From NCBI GenBank assembly GCA_030529125.1, contig JAUMXP010000016.1, positions 1 to 16,607 on the forward strand: DNA of 16,607 bases. The letters run 5' to 3'. The notes under the pieces are model-generated. The model did no database searches. It was not told the origin of the DNA and worked only from the letters and a program-made list of their open reading frames with translations. This document shows positions 14,548 to 16,607 of the stretch, piece by piece. How positions within the stretch are numbered: position 1 is the first letter of the stretch; every line of letters begins with the position of its first letter. Made by a program: the position numbers and the translations under genes. The stretch is from Eubacteriales bacterium (GTDB lineage: Bacteria; Bacillota; Clostridia; Oscillospirales; Acutalibacteraceae).

Positions 14548-15504
14548 ATGACAGCTATCAAAAAGAAATCAAAGCTAAAAAGGATATCGGTCATTATTGT
14601 TGCTGTATTACTTATTTTTATTACTGTATCTATGGTAGTAACAAAAATCGTATATGACAGTGTTTTTGTGCGATACGATGGGACAATCTCAGTAACTGAA
14701 GAGCCCCTGAAACAAATAGTAAGTAATCGCGAAAACAAAGTCTACTACTCAGGCGAAAACAAGCTAAGCGGTTATCTGTATCGTTGTGAATCAAGCAATG
14801 ATAACAACACGCTTGTGGTAGTTGCTCCCGGTCACAACAGTAGCGCTGACAACTATCTATGGCAGATAAAAAGTCTGCTCGACTACGGATGGTCAGTGTT
14901 CGCCTTTGATTCAACAGGCAGTTGCAACTCTGAGGGAGACAGCCAAATGGGCTTCCCACAAATACTGAGTGATCTTGACTCCACCATTAAATATATTGAA
15001 AAAAATGATCGCTTCGGATATAATGAAATAGTGTTGTTCGGCCACAGCAAAGGCGGCTACGCTGCGTGTTGCGCGCTCAGTTACGATTACGACATCTCTG
15101 CGGTTGTGTCAGTAAGCGGTGTTAACAGCGCTATGGAGGGCGTGATCGGCCTGTCTACACAGCATGTCGGCTTTCTAGCCTATGGCAACTATGGATTTTT
15201 ATGGTTATATCAGGCTATGCTTTTCGGCAGCGACACACTCAATATGTGTGCTGATGAGGAAATCTCACAAAGCAATGTTCCTGTTATGGTAATCCACGGC
15301 AATAACGATGAGTTAATACCGATGGACAAGTTCTCGATCATCTCTTACAGCGACGAAATTGAAAGTGACAACGTCACATATTATGTCTGCGATAAAGATG
15401 ACCAGAACGGACACACAAATCTGCTGTTCGATAAAGACGGCACAGCAAACGATGAGTTAATGGAAGAGATAAACACCTTCCTTGAACAAAACACAGATAA
15501 TTAA
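14548..15504 (+). CDS. Membrane-anchored alpha/beta hydrolase
   Basis: A 318-residue protein with a basic N-terminus (KKKSKLKR) and one membrane helix (about 13-32), so the catalytic domain probably faces outward, held at the membrane. The alpha/beta hydrolase domain shows APGHNSSADNY (93-103), FDSTGSCNSEGDS (120-132), the nucleophile elbow GHSKGG with Ser167, HGNNDELI with Asp254, and NGHTNLL with His289. The fold resembles the YqkD/BAAT-like membrane hydrolases of Firmicutes, whose substrates are mostly unknown. The start codon is the ATG at 14548; the frame is also open from GTG codons at 14536 and 14539. It is divergent from the other hydrolase and is followed after 14 bases by the glycosyltransferase gene, so the two form an operon. 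A lipid or lipid-linked sugar substrate is inferred from context. Confidence 0.85.
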   Translation: MTAIKKKSKLKRISVIIVAVLLIFITVSMVVTKIVYDSVFVRYDGTISVTEEPLKQIVSNRENKVYYSGENKLSGYLYRCESSNDNNTLVVVAPGHNSSADNYLWQIKSLLDYGWSVFAFDSTGSCNSEGDSQMGFPQILSDLDSTIKYIEKNDRFGYNEIVLFGHSKGGYAACCALSYDYDISAVVSVSGVNSAMEGVIGLSTQHVGFLAYGNYGFLWLYQAMLFGSDTLNMCADEEISQSNVPVMVIHGNNDELIPMDKFSIISYSDEIESDNVTYYVCDKDDQNGHTNLLFDKDGTANDELMEEINTFLEQNTDN

Positions 15505-15518
15505 TGAGGGTTTAGTAA

Positions 15519-16541
15519 ATGGATGTGGTTCTGATTCCGGCATATCAGCCGGATCAACATTTAGTCGAGCTTGTAGAAGAGCTAAAAGGCAGAAACTACT
15601 CGATACTGGTAGTTAACGACGGAAGTGGCAGTGCTTTTGACAGTGTTTTCACACAAGTAGAAAAACACGCTACTATAGTATCACACAAAAAGAATATGGG
15701 CAAAGGTGCCGCACTTAAGACGGGTATGAAATATATCCGAGAAAACATCAAAGAATGCGAGCACTTCATCACCTGCGACGCTGACGGTCAGCATAAGCCG
15801 GATGATGTAGACAGAGTGCGTGATACTTTGAACAAAGGCGAAAAGTTTGTACTCACTGTAAGAAAACGCAGAAGAAAAATCCCGTTTAAATCAAAAATCG
15901 GCAACAATCTTTCTCGTTTTATCTATGCACTTCTGACTAATCGCTATCTGCCTGATAATCAGTCGGGATTAAGAGGCTTTTCTATTACACATATCGACTG
16001 GTTGATAGAAGTAGAAAAAGATAACTATGACTATGAGATGAACGTGCTGTATTATGCGGCTAAACGCGGTGCAAAAATCACACCACTACTGATCGATGCC
16101 ATATACATAGACAACAACCAAGCATCACATTTTAACCCTATTGCAGATACGCTGAAAATCTACCGCAGTTTGTTCTATCTTGCACGCGGAGCTTTTCTAT
16201 CATTTATACTCAGCGAAGTGCTGGTACTCATAGCTTCGATATGGGTAGGTTACGATTACATAGCAGTCTCTATCCCGGTTACTGCGGCATTTTCTGTACT
16301 TACAAATATGCTGCTCGACAGATTCTGGATATTTAGGAAAAATCGCTACAACGATTATCTCAACACGATTATCTATACGATAGTCCACTACTTCTTCTAT
16401 ATGCTTGGGTGTATACTCATCATGTACTCGTTGACAGGTATAAGCCTTTTCCTAGCATTCAATATATGCTTCTTAATAGGCATACCTCTGAGGTTTTACC
16501 TGCACAAGGCTATTTATGTAGCGACATATACTTTTGACTAA
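15519..16541 (+). CDS. GT2-family glycosyltransferase fused to a GtrA-like membrane domain
   Basis: A 340-residue fusion. Residues 1-210 are a GT2 (GT-A fold) glycosyltransferase of the dolichyl/polyprenyl-phosphate sugar synthase type. It has VVNDGSGS (31-38) for nucleotide binding, GKGAALKTGM (61-70), the metal-binding CDADGQH (86-92) and NQSGLRGF (147-154). Residues about 215-335 hold four membrane helices of the GtrA family, with the conserved TNMLLDRFWIF. GtrA proteins are thought to help flip polyprenyl-phosphate-linked sugar across the membrane, so the fusion could make and translocate a lipid-linked sugar. GAGGG (15506-15510) sits 8 bases before the ATG. The gene is in an operon with the membrane-anchored hydrolase. 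Sugar and lipid acceptor are unknown, and it may decorate the product of the neighbouring acyl-lipid genes. Confidence 0.9.
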   Translation: MDVVLIPAYQPDQHLVELVEELKGRNYSILVVNDGSGSAFDSVFTQVEKHATIVSHKKNMGKGAALKTGMKYIRENIKECEHFITCDADGQHKPDDVDRVRDTLNKGEKFVLTVRKRRRKIPFKSKIGNNLSRFIYALLTNRYLPDNQSGLRGFSITHIDWLIEVEKDNYDYEMNVLYYAAKRGAKITPLLIDAIYIDNNQASHFNPIADTLKIYRSLFYLARGAFLSFILSEVLVLIASIWVGYDYIAVSIPVTAAFSVLTNMLLDRFWIFRKNRYNDYLNTIIYTIVHYFFYMLGCILIMYSLTGISLFLAFNICFLIGIPLRFYLHKAIYVATYTFD

Positions 16542-16560
16542 AGTACTATAAGAGTCAGAA

Positions 16561-16607
16561 CCTCAGGCTAAGCCAGAGGCTTGAGTAAGCCCTATAAGGG
16601 CATCTTA
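16561..16607 (+). other. Two consecutive hairpins at the right edge, role unknown
   Basis: Downstream of the glycosyltransferase stop, CCTC-A-GGC (16561-16568) pairs with GCC-A-GAGG (16572-16579) around TAA. GCCCT (16589-16593) pairs with AGGGC (16597-16601) around ATA. An alternative pairing, CTCAGGC with GCTTGAG (16562-16568 with 16579-16585), excludes the first hairpin. No T-run is seen before the window ends, so it cannot be called a terminator. It could equally be part of a leader RNA for the next gene. Confidence 0.4.

Noticed and set aside
8924..16563. The 10-base word GTCAGAACCT at 8924-8933 and again at 16554-16563
   Set aside because: The flanks do not match and the two sites have different contexts. 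One short repeat over this distance is expected by chance.
1..16607. Defence system, phage, transposon or CRISPR array
   Set aside because: No nuclease, integrase, transposase, capsid gene or regularly spaced repeat was found. All sizeable genes belong to surface, metal, regulatory or lipid families.

Overview
The window looks like chromosomal DNA from a low-GC, Gram-positive Clostridia-type bacterium, most plausibly a Ruminococcus relative. The clues are a secreted dockerin type I protein, a very large secreted protein with Listeria-Bacteroides (InlB B-type) repeats, strong AGGAGG-like ribosome binding sites and hairpin-plus-T-run terminators. I cannot name the species. No rRNA, tRNA, CRISPR array, transposase or phage gene is visible.

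Region A (1-5420, minus strand) is a cell-surface operon. A sigma-A-like promoter at 5391-5418 drives a 1590-residue secreted repeat protein. Four bases after its stop comes a small, very acidic lipoprotein. Nine bases after that comes a secreted protein whose dockerin module directly follows the signal peptide and which runs off the left edge.

Region B (5490-8810) is regulatory and metal-related. A cation diffusion facilitator (Zn/Cd/Co exporter type, minus strand) is divergent from a TetR-family regulator with a Cys/His-rich stretch. The intergenic space carries two candidate operators that share a 9-base word. Next is a membrane-anchored XRE-type regulator with its own palindrome over the ribosome binding site, followed by two tandem terminators.

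Region C (8865-16541) is the most interesting part: a compact acyl-lipid gene cluster in three transcription units. The first (plus strand, 8990-12869) encodes a fatty-acyl adenylating enzyme fused to a C-terminal carrier domain, two PlsC-type acyltransferases, a free acyl carrier protein and a small LRAT/PLAAT-like (NlpC/P60-fold) protein, all tightly coupled. It meets a convergent minus-strand unit (14496-12918) encoding a lysophospholipase-like alpha/beta hydrolase and an Sfp-type phosphopantetheinyl transferase, with a shared bidirectional terminator between them. Divergent from that is a plus-strand unit (14548-16541) encoding a membrane-anchored alpha/beta hydrolase and a GT2-GtrA glycosyltransferase.

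Together these genes supply fatty acid activation, carrier proteins and the enzyme that primes them, several acyl-transfer and acyl-cleaving enzymes, and a lipid-directed glycosyltransferase, but no ketosynthase. I infer that the cluster moves pre-made fatty acyl groups through a carrier onto an unknown acceptor, perhaps a glycolipid. Several signature residues differ from the textbook families: the adenylation P-loop, motif III of both acyltransferases, both carrier serine motifs and one LRAT histidine. This makes the cluster a good candidate for an undescribed lipid pathway. The window ends in two small hairpins of unknown role.
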